A stretch of DNA of 64,000 bases, from positions 1 to 64,000 of the forward strand of contig NZ_JACHGP010000010.1 of assembly GCF_014202335.1 (NCBI RefSeq), given 5' to 3'. A model generated the notes under the pieces. It saw only the letters and a program-made list of their open reading frames with translations. It did no database searches and had not been told where the DNA came from. Both the position numbers and the translations under genes were made by a program. Position 1 is the stretch's first letter; the number at the start of each line of letters is the position of its first letter. The DNA comes from Mycobacterium sp. AZCC_0083 (lineage in GTDB: Bacteria > Actinomycetota > Actinomycetes > Mycobacteriales > Mycobacteriaceae). Positions 7,892-16,595 of this stretch are shown one piece after another.

Positions 7892-8161
7892 GTGTGCATG
7901 GCCAAGGACGACGGAATCAAGCTTCAGCGTTACCTCCTCAACCGGGAACACCAACTGTGGGTTGATGAAGGGAGAGACCGCACGGGCGGACGGATTTTCG
8001 ACCTCCCCACCGATTGTCCGGAGGCTGCCTTAGAACGCGCCTGGCAAGACCACTGCCTAAAGCGGCTTAACGCGGCGGCGTGGGAACTGGCAGAACTTGA
8101 GGGACGCACGGCCAGCTCCGCGGAAGTCGTCAACATCGAGGACTGGCGTCACCGCGACTAG
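7892..8161 (+). CDS. Small hypothetical protein (89 aa)
   Basis: The frame begins at ATG 7892, with an alternative ATG at 7898 (MAKDDGIKLQRYLL) that may be the real start. It encodes a charged, helical protein with motifs LLNREHQLWVDEGRDRTGG and CLKRLNAAAWELAELEGR, and no membrane or signal segment. It is divergent from the two-TM/exonuclease pair, with about 105 bp between them that may hold both promoters. No family recognised. Confidence 0.55.
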   Translation: MCMAKDDGIKLQRYLLNREHQLWVDEGRDRTGGRIFDLPTDCPEAALERAWQDHCLKRLNAAAWELAELEGRTASSAEVVNIEDWRHRD

Positions 8162-8482
8162 GGTCTCTGAGAAGCGCGAGAGGGCACCGCCGCGCGGGTC
8201 CATATAGCCAAACGCCCACGCCGTGCCCACAATCTGCCCACAGTTGCAGATAAGCCCCGTTGGCCTGGCATAGATAGGGAGTAGGTCGCTCAGCCGCCTT
8301 GTGTGCCATTGGTGCTGGTGAGAGCCATAACCCTGCAGGTTTGCCACCTGTCGACGCTCCAGGTCACGGGAGAAGAGGCAGGTCCCGTGCGGACCGATTT
8401 GGTGCGCGTCGGTCGGCGTCAGCCGCCTTATGCTTTCTTCAGGCGCTTACGCGGTGCCGGCGATCTGGAGGTACATCCGCGC
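8162..8482. other. About 320 bp without a convincing gene
   Basis: Frames crossing this interval on either strand have no supporting start signal or recognisable protein. GCCGCCTT occurs twice (about 8293-8300 and 8421-8428), too short to interpret. It may be the decayed end of a former island gene or the leader of the gene starting at 8483, which has a clear ribosome binding site at its downstream end. Confidence 0.4.
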
Positions 8483-8794
8483 GTGAACGAGCTGTCCGGC
8501 ATGTCCGATACGCCAGCCGGGCCGCAGGACTATGCCGGTCTGCGCGCCGAATTGGCCGAATTGGCCAGCGATTTCACACCTGTGATCACCGAGTTGTGGC
8601 CTCGCCTGGAAGACCACAAGCACCGGTGGGAATTGCATAGCTACGGGCTTCCTGAGGGAGACGACAGGCAAGTAGTCGCTGACGTCATCGCCTTGCTGGT
8701 TGAGGCGCTCAAATGCTTCGGCACCGCCGACAACAAGCTTCTGGACGCTTACACCAAAGCCGACCGTCACAATCCCAATGGCGCCGCTGTCTAA
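8483..8794 (+). CDS. Small acidic hypothetical protein (103 aa)
   Basis: I choose the GTG at 8483 because GGAGGT lies about 10 nt upstream (8467-8472); an ATG at 8501 is a second option. The protein is helical (YAGLRAELAELASDF, VVADVIALLVEALKCF), soluble and without recognisable motifs. It is the last gene before the tRNA-derived attachment site, which makes it the right-end cargo gene of the island. Function unknown. Confidence 0.5.
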   Translation: MNELSGMSDTPAGPQDYAGLRAELAELASDFTPVITELWPRLEDHKHRWELHSYGLPEGDDRQVVADVIALLVEALKCFGTADNKLLDAYTKADRHNPNGAAV

Positions 8795-9064
8795 TCAAGC
8801 GCCCCCTTCATGCGAAGTGTCTGACTCCCCGATCGGCGAGTAAAGGGCGTCTTCGACGTCACCACGTGATGGCTTCGCACCCCTGCCACATCCGATCGTC
8901 AGCGCAGGATCGCTGGGTATCAGGAAGCGGTGGGAGTGCACTATTTCACACCATGACTTGACGACAATTCTGACGACAGCGATGACGACAGCCGGACTCC
9001 CCGACACCGCCACCTGCACGCCGCCGGAGTGCGTATCGTGGCTGTTCATGGGATCGGCCTGTTC

Positions 9065-9106
9065 CTACGGATCAGAAGGTTGGGAGTTCGAATCTCTTCG
9101 GGCGCA
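9065..9106 (+). repeat. 3' half of tRNA-Arg gene, probable attachment site of the island
   Basis: The 42 nt from CTACGGATCAGAAGG through GTTCGAATC to CGGGCGCA reproduce the anticodon-arm, T-arm and acceptor 3' strand of a tRNA-Arg(ACG) gene. The 5' half is absent: upstream sequence does not form a D-arm or acceptor partner. Partial tRNA 3' ends are the usual attR/attL left by tyrosine-integrase elements. The T-stem holds two G-U type pairs, so it has drifted slightly. The intact tRNA should lie at the other end of the element. Confidence 0.75.
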
Positions 9107-9114
9107 CGCAGGTC

Positions 9115-9158
9115 AGGGGCGCTTTTCGCGATTGCGGAGAGCGCCTCTGATGGTTTTT
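9115..9158 (+). terminator. Rho-independent terminator after the tRNA-Arg fragment
   Basis: AGGGGCGCT (9115-9123) pairs with AGCGCCTCT (9140-9148), with one G-U pair, and is followed by TTTTT at 9154-9158. This is the expected tRNA terminator, which suggests that the DNA right of 9106 is the original chromosomal flank of a tRNA-Arg gene. Confidence 0.7.
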
Positions 9159-9178
9159 GACGACAGTTTTGGCGGTCT

Positions 9179-9472
9179 TCAGTCTGGCCAGATGCCTTCG
9201 ACCATGACGAGCGACTCGGCGTCTGGTCCTCTGTCATGGCAACGACTGCGGCCAGTTAGCTTCCAGATCCATCGCCCATTGGACGCATGGAGGGTCACGT
9301 GAGTGCCGTCGAAACTCAACCCGACGTCGGGGGCCTTTCGGCCCTGCTGCAGGGCATGGAGGGCGAACCACATCACCGGCGTCGCGTGATCGACGCACAG
9401 TTGGTCGCCTTCGCGTCGAAACCGCACTTCCCCGGCCAATTGGGGTGCCTCGGTCCGCATCGTCGTGCTCAT
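9179..9472 (-). CDS. Small hypothetical protein (97 aa)
   Basis: ATG 9472 opens MSTTMRTEAP..., a short beta-rich protein (VRFRREGDQLCVDHATPVMWFALHAL, then LSFDGTHVTLHASNGRWIWKL). It has no signal peptide, and the ribosome binding site is weak. The strand pattern and hydrophobic spacing look genuine, but the family is not recognised. It is the first gene inside the 9.1-13.2 kb segment between the two tRNA-Arg fragments. Confidence 0.45.
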   Translation of the reverse strand: MSTTMRTEAPQLAGEVRFRREGDQLCVDHATPVMWFALHALQQGRKAPDVGLSFDGTHVTLHASNGRWIWKLTGRSRCHDRGPDAESLVMVEGIWPD

Positions 9473-9824
9473 AACCTAGTCACGGATCGCCCGCATGTGG
9501 CGTTCACCCAATCTGCAGGGGAGGGGTGACGGGCCGAATGGTTGGTAGGACGTAGGGGCTGTCGGTTCCTTCGTGTTGCCTCGGCAAGAGCCTCGAGTAC
9601 GCCCTCGACTTCGTGGTCCTAATTTGTTCCGGCCGCCGTGCGAACCACGCCAACACCTGCTGCCTCACAACGACCTGCCCGATCAGTGTTTCCAGGGTGA
9701 TTCGCGCGGGATGTCCTTGGAAATGACGAGGGGCCAAATATGCTGCGGCACTGAGTAGTAACCGATTCCGGCGAGGCGTGACGCGGCGTTGTCATCATCC
9801 AGAGACGGCGAACAGTCCGGTTGG
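9473..9824. other. Intergenic stretch with one doubtful frame
   Basis: A minus-strand frame of 77 codons (9504-9737) is present, but its Arg/Pro/Gln-rich translation, lack of ribosome binding site and lack of any known motif argue against a gene. No terminator or repeat stands out. It may hold degraded remains of an inserted gene. Confidence 0.35.
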
Positions 9825-10697
9825 TCAGGGCAACAGGATGTAGGACATTCCGGGGACGTCCTTCACGTCGCGGCCATTGAAGATGCCGACGCCGCCTAGC
9901 TGCGAATTGTTCATCTCGGTCACGTGGATCCATCGGCCATCGGGACGTTGGGAGACCGAATCCACCCACGCGACGTGGCCGACTGGGCTCGCACCGGCAA
10001 TACCGGGTTGGAACACGACGATCGAACGGTCCTGAGCGTCGTCCACGACGGTCCAGCCCGCAGCGATTGCCGAGTCCCTCCACGCCAGCGCGTCGCCACG
10101 AAACGCCGGATACGATCCGCTGGCCTCGAACCACTTTTGTGCAGCACCCCAGGTGCACTGACCGTCCGTCCCCGGATTGCTTCCTTGAGTCCTGCCCATC
10201 GCGCGGTCGGTGTGGGCGGTCTGCGCTGACCCACTGCCGCCGCTCGGGGGTGGCGGGCTGCATTCGGGGGCGGCGACGTTCAGTGTGGCGGTTGCGATGT
10301 CGGCATCGGCAACGAAGTGGCCATCTGACGTTCGGTACCACAGGTCGTCCCAGCCGCCGGGGATGTCGGAGCTGAAGAATCCGTTCACGTTCTGCCCGCG
10401 CGTGGAGCAGACCAACGTCAGCTGATCCCCGGGGTTGTAGGACCCGTCCTGGGGAGACGTGAGGTTGGCGTCGGACATCTGTGGGGTGTCTGCTTCGACC
10501 GTGGCACTCGCATCGGCGGACGCCGAAGGGGCCTCAGTCATCGACTGCATACCCGTTGCTGCGACGAGTGCAGCCACGGCCATCGCCGCCAGTCCGTGCG
10601 GGGCGGTCTTCAGGTGGCGCGATTCAGCAGTGGGCGTGGACGACCTCAGTCGAGGATCGTCGGCGCGAAGACAGGAAGGCACTCCAAAATCGAACAC
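9825..10697 (-). CDS. Secreted CHAP-domain protein, putative peptidoglycan hydrolase (290 aa)
   Basis: GTG 10697 is preceded by GGGAGG at a 6-nt spacing, which supports this start. Residues 31-62 (KTAPHGLAAMAVAALVAATG...SASA) form a signal peptide after a long n-region, so the protein is exported. Residues 80-150 are a beta-rich segment, followed by a Pro/Gly linker. Residues 178-290 are a CHAP domain with catalytic C184 in DGQCTWGA and H244 in PVGHVAWV, plus an acidic residue in VTEMNN. CHAP enzymes cleave peptide links in peptidoglycan. It is divergent from the large surface protein; both lie between the two tRNA-Arg fragments. Confidence 0.8.
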   Translation of the reverse strand: MFDFGVPSCLRADDPRLRSSTPTAESRHLKTAPHGLAAMAVAALVAATGMQSMTEAPSASADASATVEADTPQMSDANLTSPQDGSYNPGDQLTLVCSTRGQNVNGFFSSDIPGGWDDLWYRTSDGHFVADADIATATLNVAAPECSPPPPSGGSGSAQTAHTDRAMGRTQGSNPGTDGQCTWGAAQKWFEASGSYPAFRGDALAWRDSAIAAGWTVVDDAQDRSIVVFQPGIAGASPVGHVAWVDSVSQRPDGRWIHVTEMNNSQLGGVGIFNGRDVKDVPGMSYILLP

Positions 10698-11110
10698 GTG
10701 AGTCCTCCCGCGCGTGTGGCCCTTCCCCGACCCACATGCATGGGTATATCAGTCCCATTGATCAAGCGCAGCAAATCAAGATCGATTCGTTGGCGAGAAC
10801 TTCGCCGGTAGGGGCTAGCTGGCCTAGATTTCAACCGTCAACGGTCACGTCCGCTACGAGCATCCACGCCGAACCTGCGCTAGCCGAACTCAGTCGGTGC
10901 ACTTCGTCCGAACGGATGACGTGGTTTGCTCTTTCTTCTCCCCCATGTTCACGATTCCGTGCGTGACGCCATCATCCAGTTCAGCCAACGGGGCGATTGT
11001 GCTTGACAGGGCGGCGATGCACATTCCCGAAATCGCCGGATTGAATTCGCTGCGCACGTGGCTCCAGGGGGTTAACTTGGGATACCAACAATTGACGCGG
11101 GGGTCAGAAA
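10698..11110. other. Divergent intergenic region between CHAP protein and surface protease
   Basis: This 413-bp interval separates two divergent genes for exported proteins and must contain promoters for both. The CHAP ribosome binding site lies at its left edge. Overlapping frames of 80-120 codons cross it but have no start signal or recognisable product. It is visibly more AT-rich than the flanking genes, for example near 10740-10800. Confidence 0.45.
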
Positions 11111-13186
11111 ATGGCGACTGGAAAAGCGGGCGGTCGGGGTAGGCATCGTGCACGTCGGTCGAAGAGTCCTCGTCGGTCGCAGAGCTTTGGTGTTCGGCAG
11201 TGGTTGCAGGTTGGTGCCGCCTCGGCGGGTGTGAGCGCAGCGCTATTCGGTGTGTCACTGGCTGGTCCGCAGGTGAGTGTCGCCCTCGCCGACGATTCCG
11301 GCCAAGCGTCGCAAGAATCGTCGTCGGGTTCGGATGGTTCAGGTGGTTCGGATTCGGGCGGATCGTCGGCCGATGGCGCTGGATCGCACACTTCCCCGGC
11401 GGCGAGTCCGAGTTCGTCGGCCGCGTCCGACGGGCAGGCCACGGTCGAGTCGCCGTCCTCGAGTTCGAGTTCCGATGGGAAGAGCTCGGCGTCCTCGGCT
11501 TCGACGGGTTCGAAGAGTGATGCGGACGACAAGACGGCGGTCACGGCCCAGACCAACACGGGCTCTCTGCAGTCCGGCAGCACGCAGGCCGATGATCAGA
11601 CTTCCACCGGGTTGAGTGCCAAGCACTCGGGTGTGTCGGCGTCGTCCGAATCGTCCTCCTCTTCGTCCTCGGAGGGGCCCTCGTCTGAGTCCGCGTCGAT
11701 CTCCACTTTCGCGTCCTCGTCCTCGTCGAGCAGCGTCGCCGAACGCGCGTCGTCATCGGCGGCCGTGGTTAGCACGCCTGCCGTAGCGCTCATGTCCGCG
11801 CCGGCCGTGACGGAAACCGCTGCCGCCGTAGCAGATTCGGGACCTTCGGTGGCGGCGGCATCCAGTCCCGTCATTCCGTGGGCACTGCAGGTCGTCGCCC
11901 CGAACAACAACGTTCTGGGTGATCAGGTCACGGGGTTCTTTGCAGCGTTCCAGGCCTTCGTCGCCCAAATGCCGTTGCCGACTCCGTTCAAGGACCTGCT
12001 GAACGGTGCCGCATTCGCGGTGCGTCAAACGTTGCTCAACCAGACCCCGACGGTGGCGCCGATTCTGCTCACTGGCCTGTCCGACACGCTGATTACCGGT
12101 CACGTGGACGCCGTTGATCCCGAGGGGGATCAGATCGTCTACCGCTTGGTTCAGGGCCCGGCGTCGGGCAGCGTGCAGCTCAATTCCGACGGCAGCTTCG
12201 TATACACACCCGGTGCAGGATTCAACGGCGTCGACACCTTCGTCGTCATGGCCCAGGATCTCGGTTTGCACGTCAACCTGCTCAACCCGTTCCGCGGCGC
12301 TGGGGCGTCGGCGGGCGCGCTGGTCAACGAGGGCGCAATCAAATTCGCGTTCAACTACACCACGGGCTCGGAACTGTGGACCGACGATCGCCGTGCGGCA
12401 CTGGAGCAGGCGGCCGCTGGCTACAACGCCTACCTCCTGGTCACCCATGCCGTCACCCTCACCTACGACGTCAGCGCAACGGACTCAGCGGACGGCACCC
12501 TGGCATCGGCAGGAAGCCCGCTCATCAGTTCCGCGCCCGGCTTCTGGCAGACCGTTGTCCAGAACAAGCTCATCTCCGGTATCGACTCCAACGGCGCGGC
12601 GGCCGATGGAGAGATCGACTGGAACTTCGGCTACCCGTGGGCGCTCGGTGACTCGGTGGGAAGCACCGAGTACGACCTGACGACCGTGGCGCTGCACGAG
12701 TTGATGCATACCTTGGGGTTCATGTCCTATGTCGGAGCGGCAGGTTCGAACACGGGTCGGGCGTGGACGGTGTACGACAGCTTCATCTCCACGAACAACG
12801 GCACCAAGGCGATCCGCCCCGACTACACGTGGAACACCGCATTCGACGCCAATCTGACGGGGGGCAACGGCGGCCTGTACTTTGGCGGCGTCGATGCCGT
12901 CACGGCCTACGGCGCGCTCGTGCCGCTCTATACGCCCAGTCCGTGGGAGGACGGCAGCGCGATATCGCATCTGGATGACGCGACTTTCACCGGCTCGGAC
13001 CGGAACATCATGAACGCCCAGTTAGCCACGGGGCCAGGCGTCAGAATCCCGAACGCGATCGAACTCGGCATCCTCGCGGGCATCGGGTACACCGTGATAA
13101 CCGTTCCTGTGCCAGGCGGAAGCGCACTCGCCATCGTCGGTTTCATCTTCCTCCGTCGCGCACGCAGAAAGTCACCCTCGTCATGA
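11111..13186 (+). CDS. Ser-rich surface protein with cadherin-like domain, HExxH metalloprotease and PEP-CTERM-like tail (691 aa)
   Basis: The protein opens with a basic n-region and an export signal (VGAASAGVSAALFGVSLAGPQVSVALA, residues about 34-60 as a whole). A low-complexity Ser-rich stalk follows, to about residue 215. A cadherin/Big-type repeat near residues 320-380 has VDPEGDQIVYRL and SFVYTPGAGFNGVDTF. The catalytic domain has HELMHTLGF starting at H529, and a downstream NIMN turn. The third metal ligand expected in metzincins (HExxHxxGxxH/D) is not a His here. The end, VPVPGGSALAIVGF then FLRRARRK, is a VPxP, hydrophobic, basic tail like a PEP-CTERM sorting signal. Likely a cell-surface protease; it ends 9 bp before the second tRNA-Arg fragment. 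Confidence 0.75.
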   Translation: MATGKAGGRGRHRARRSKSPRRSQSFGVRQWLQVGAASAGVSAALFGVSLAGPQVSVALADDSGQASQESSSGSDGSGGSDSGGSSADGAGSHTSPAASPSSSAASDGQATVESPSSSSSSDGKSSASSASTGSKSDADDKTAVTAQTNTGSLQSGSTQADDQTSTGLSAKHSGVSASSESSSSSSSEGPSSESASISTFASSSSSSSVAERASSSAAVVSTPAVALMSAPAVTETAAAVADSGPSVAAASSPVIPWALQVVAPNNNVLGDQVTGFFAAFQAFVAQMPLPTPFKDLLNGAAFAVRQTLLNQTPTVAPILLTGLSDTLITGHVDAVDPEGDQIVYRLVQGPASGSVQLNSDGSFVYTPGAGFNGVDTFVVMAQDLGLHVNLLNPFRGAGASAGALVNEGAIKFAFNYTTGSELWTDDRRAALEQAAAGYNAYLLVTHAVTLTYDVSATDSADGTLASAGSPLISSAPGFWQTVVQNKLISGIDSNGAAADGEIDWNFGYPWALGDSVGSTEYDLTTVALHELMHTLGFMSYVGAAGSNTGRAWTVYDSFISTNNGTKAIRPDYTWNTAFDANLTGGNGGLYFGGVDAVTAYGALVPLYTPSPWEDGSAISHLDDATFTGSDRNIMNAQLATGPGVRIPNAIELGILAGIGYTVITVPVPGGSALAIVGFIFLRRARRKSPSS

Positions 13187-13194
13187 CCTTGCCC

Positions 13195-13237
13195 GACTAC
13201 GGATTAGAAGGTTGGGGTTCGAATCCCTTCGGGCGGA
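13195..13237 (+). repeat. Second, degenerate tRNA-Arg 3' half (old attachment site)
   Basis: The 43 nt from GACTACGGATTAGAAGG through GTTCGAATCCC to GGGCGGA match the anticodon arm to acceptor 3' end of tRNA-Arg. There is a missing G in the T-stem, a C-to-T change in the anticodon arm and a changed acceptor end. It is a direct repeat of the fragment at 9065-9106. The pair brackets the 9.1-13.2 kb segment, as expected for an older tandem integration at the same tRNA gene. Confidence 0.75.
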
Positions 13238-13335
13238 GTTTGTAGCCGGGCTTGTTTGCGGCGCACCCCCGGTTTCGGGTGTGAGATTGTGCCGAAGCCG
13301 CGTGGCCGAGCGGCCCGCGCCGCTAAGTTTCCCAA

Positions 13336-14019
13336 GTGGACTTCTCCTTCGATCCTCGCGGGTGGCTCGGGTCAGCTGTCGGCGCCGCTCGGATAGGCAT
13401 CAACGTCTACGACTGGGCCGAGGAACAGATCGTTGCCGCACTGCGCACCGGGCTCGACGCCTTGGACCCCGATGGCGCTCCCAAGACATTGGCTCAGGAA
13501 CCGACTGCCGTCGATGATGAACCGGCCCCCGACTCGCTGAGCGGCAAGATGACTCAGCTGCTGGACCGGGCACTGGGCCAGAACACCCGTGGCAGCCAGG
13601 TCGAGCTCTACCATCACCTGCTCGACCAGTTGGTGGCCGACGAGGCCAGGATCATTGGGGCGCTGTCCGACGGCTCGGTGTCGCCGTTGGTGAACGTGTA
13701 CACCTGGACTCGGCCGCGTGTGCAAGGACAGGCGACCTTGGAGAACGCGTCGCTCATCGGCCGGACCGCCAATGTTGCGCTGCCCCAGATGGTCCCGCAG
13801 TACGTGAGCCATCTGCTGTCGCTCGGCCTGGTCGAGAAGGGGCCCGAGGACACCGCTCTGGACACCGAGTACGAGGTACTGATGGCCGAGACGTCGGTAC
13901 TCGCCGCCATCAAGAGCGCTTCGCGAGGACCGATCTCGGCGAAGATCGACAAGTACGTGCTGAGCCTGTCAGGCCTCGGCAGGTCGCTATGGGAGGCCAC
14001 CACGCAGGGCGACGCCTAG
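13336..14019 (+). CDS. Abi-alpha (DUF4393) family protein (227 aa)
   Basis: The GTG at 13336 starts MDFSFDPRGW. Residues 95-190 match the Abi-alpha/DUF4393 layout: LLDQLVADEARIIGALSDG, then ALPQMVPQYVSHLLSLGLVE and a helical end. The family name comes from a lactococcal abortive-infection protein, but most members, including mycobacterial ones, are uncharacterised. It overlaps the DUF445 gene start (TAGTG), so the two are coupled, and it lies just outside the tRNA-Arg repeats. The first 25 residues are mildly hydrophobic but not a clear signal peptide. Confidence 0.75.
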   Translation: MDFSFDPRGWLGSAVGAARIGINVYDWAEEQIVAALRTGLDALDPDGAPKTLAQEPTAVDDEPAPDSLSGKMTQLLDRALGQNTRGSQVELYHHLLDQLVADEARIIGALSDGSVSPLVNVYTWTRPRVQGQATLENASLIGRTANVALPQMVPQYVSHLLSLGLVEKGPEDTALDTEYEVLMAETSVLAAIKSASRGPISAKIDKYVLSLSGLGRSLWEATTQGDA

Positions 14020-15281
14020 TGACCACATCCCTCGTCGCGCTGTCCAGCTGGTCGGAGATCACCCACGACTTCGGCACCAACTGGCTGATCTATCTGTCGA
14101 TGCCGTTGATCGCAGCCTTCGTCGGGTGGAGCACGAAGATCGTCGCGCTGGAGATGTTGTACCGGCCACTGGAATTCAAGGGCATCGGGCCATTCGGATG
14201 GCAGGGCATCGTGCCACGGCGGGCGGGCAAGGTCGGCTCCAAGACCATCGAGCTGCTGACCGCCAATCTGCTCAAACCCGAAGAGCTGCTGGACCGCATC
14301 GACGCCAACGACGCGGTCGAGGCATTGCGGGAGCCCCTGATCCAGGCGGTCGACGAGATATCCCGGGAACTCGCCGAGCAGCTCCGCCCCGGCCTGTGGG
14401 ACTCCCTTCCAGACGCCGGCAGGCAGGCGATCCAATCCAGGATTCAGTCCCAGGTACCACGGATCACCGAGAACGTGCTCCTCGAGATGAAGGCGGACCT
14501 GAGCCGGTACGTCGACCTGCAGTTCCTCGCCGTCACCACCCTGGTGCGGAACAAGGAGAAGCTGGTCAAGCTGTTCCGCGGCATGACCACCGACGCGATG
14601 GCGTTTGTACGGCGCAGCGGAATCGTCTTCGGATTCGGCATCGGCCTGGTCCAGATGGTGGCGTGGGCGCTGTTCAAGAATCCGTGGATCATGCCCGCGT
14701 TCGGCTTCGCGGTGGGCTTCATCAGCGACTACATCGCGCTGAACATGCTGTTCCGCCCCGTACACCAGCGCAAGTTCCTCGGCTTCATCCCATTCCAGGG
14801 ACTGCTGCACGCCCAGCGGGGCAAGATCACCCGCGACTACGCCAAGATCCTGGCCGACGACCTCTTCACCCCGGAGATCCTGTTCGACGGCATTATCAAG
14901 GGACCGGGCGCCGACAAGCTCTTCGCGCTCGTCGCCAAGGAGATCGACGCGGCGATCGATGCCCAGACGGGCATCGCGACCCCCGTCGTCGCACTCGCCG
15001 TCGGTACCAAGCGCTACCGCGGCCTCAAGGACAAGGTGGTGGCGCTGGTCCTCGAGCGGCTGCCGACGACCTTGCTCGACGCCCAGGACTACGCCACGGA
15101 GGCGATCGAACTGGAGAACACCATCGTGGAGAAGATGAACGCGCTCACCAACGAGGAGTACGAGTCGATCCTCCGACCCGTCTTCAAGGACGACGAGCCT
15201 CTGATGATCGCGGTCGGCGCCATCCTCGGCGGTCTGGTCGGTGAGCTCCAGGTTCAGATGATCGAACTGTTCGCGCACTGA
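14019..15281 (+). CDS. DUF445 family membrane protein (420 aa)
   Basis: I choose the GTG at 14019, which overlaps the previous stop; the in-frame ATG at 13989 lies inside the Abi-alpha gene. The N-terminal helix NWLIYLSMPLIAAFVGWSTKIVALEMLYRP and a second related stretch near the middle (PAFGFAVGFISDYIALNMLFRP) are the duplicated DUF445 membrane motifs, each ending in a short L-x-M-L-F/Y-R-P signature. Between and after them lie long amphipathic helices. DUF445 proteins are membrane-associated and of unknown function. Likely an operon with the gene before it. Confidence 0.85.
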   Translation: MTTSLVALSSWSEITHDFGTNWLIYLSMPLIAAFVGWSTKIVALEMLYRPLEFKGIGPFGWQGIVPRRAGKVGSKTIELLTANLLKPEELLDRIDANDAVEALREPLIQAVDEISRELAEQLRPGLWDSLPDAGRQAIQSRIQSQVPRITENVLLEMKADLSRYVDLQFLAVTTLVRNKEKLVKLFRGMTTDAMAFVRRSGIVFGFGIGLVQMVAWALFKNPWIMPAFGFAVGFISDYIALNMLFRPVHQRKFLGFIPFQGLLHAQRGKITRDYAKILADDLFTPEILFDGIIKGPGADKLFALVAKEIDAAIDAQTGIATPVVALAVGTKRYRGLKDKVVALVLERLPTTLLDAQDYATEAIELENTIVEKMNALTNEEYESILRPVFKDDEPLMIAVGAILGGLVGELQVQMIELFAH

Positions 15282-15299
15282 CCCTGCGAGGATGTAGCC

Positions 15300-15685
<386 letters not shown>

Positions 15686-15686
<1 letters not shown>

Positions 15687-16177
15687 TGCGTCTGCTGCTC
15701 GTCGCCGACACCCACGTGCCCAAACGCGCCCGTGACATGCCCGCTGTGGTGTGGGACGAGGTCGCCCGCGCGGACGTGGTGCTGCACGCCGGTGACTGGG
15801 TGGAGCCGTCGCTGCTCGACGAACTCGAGGAGCGCGCGGAGCGGCTGGTCGCCTGCTGGGGCAACAACGACGGCGACGAGTTACGCCGACGGGTGCCCGA
15901 ACGGGCCGACGTCACGTTGGGCGGGCTGCGGTTCACGGTCGTGCACGAGACGGGGGCCTCTGGCGGGCGTGACGCCAGGATGGCCATGCTCTACCCCGAT
16001 ACCGACGTGCTGGTGTTCGGACACAGCCACATTCCGTGGGATACCACCGCGAAAACTGGCCTGCGCCTGCTCAATCCGGGCTCGCCCACCGACCGCAGGC
16101 GTCAGCCGTTCTGCACCTACATGACGGCGACGGTGGCCGACGGCGTGCTCTCCGAGGTGACGCTGCACCGTGTCTGA
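15686..16177 (+). CDS. Metallophosphoesterase, YfcE type (163 aa)
   Basis: All metal-binding motifs of the calcineurin-like superfamily are present: DTHVP (D8, H10), HAGDW, WGNND, TVVHE and GHSHIPW. Length and motif spacing fit the YfcE/MJ0936 group of small phosphodiesterases acting on bis-p-nitrophenyl phosphate-like substrates; the physiological substrate is unknown. Coupled by overlap to the NTF2-like gene before it and by 8 bp to the gene after it. Confidence 0.85.
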
Positions 16178-16595
16178 TCGAAGGGCGGATGACCGTCCAG
16201 CCCGTGTCGCCGACGTGCACGAGCTCGCTGCGGCGATGCCGCACGTGACGCGGGTCGACGGGCCCAAGGGCAACGCGGTGTATCAGGTCGGCGGAAAGTC
16301 GTTCGTGTTCTTCCGAACTCCCCAGCCCGACGCGCGGGATCCCGAGACCGGGGAGAAGTACCCGGACGTCGTGATGATCTGGGTCGAGTCCGAGAGAGAC
16401 AAGTTGGCACTGGTGCAGGACCGCGATTCGCCGTTCTTCACCACCGACCGTTTCGACGATCACCCGTCGGTTCTGGTGCGCGGCAGCCGACTTGGTGAGA
16501 TCGACAGGACCGAACTCACCGAGCTGATCCAGGACGCGTGGCTCTCGCGGGCGTCGAAGCGTCGCGGCGAGCAGTGGCTGGCCAGTCAGCGCTGA
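16170..16595 (+). CDS. MmcQ/YjbR family protein (141 aa)
   Basis: GTG 16170 overlaps the phosphoesterase stop. The sequence has the YjbR-like pattern: an N-terminal helix, PHVTRVDGPKGNAVYQVGGKSFVFF, VMIWVESERDKLALVQ, and a late HPSVLVRGSRLGEIDRTELTELIQDAW. Members share a fold with double-wing DNA-binding domains, but most have no assigned role. It closes the operon beginning at the Abi-alpha gene. Confidence 0.8.
   Translation: MSDRRADDRPARVADVHELAAAMPHVTRVDGPKGNAVYQVGGKSFVFFRTPQPDARDPETGEKYPDVVMIWVESERDKLALVQDRDSPFFTTDRFDDHPSVLVRGSRLGEIDRTELTELIQDAWLSRASKRRGEQWLASQR

Noticed and set aside
9046..9237. Minus-strand frame ending in EIRTPNLLIRR
   Set aside because: This ending is simply the translation of a tRNA 3' half and recurs wherever such fragments exist. 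It is not a gene.
13300..13335. A further tRNA-like sequence (GTGGCCGAGCGGCC)
   Set aside because: It resembles a serine or leucine tRNA D-arm but lacks an anticodon arm, T-arm and acceptor partner.
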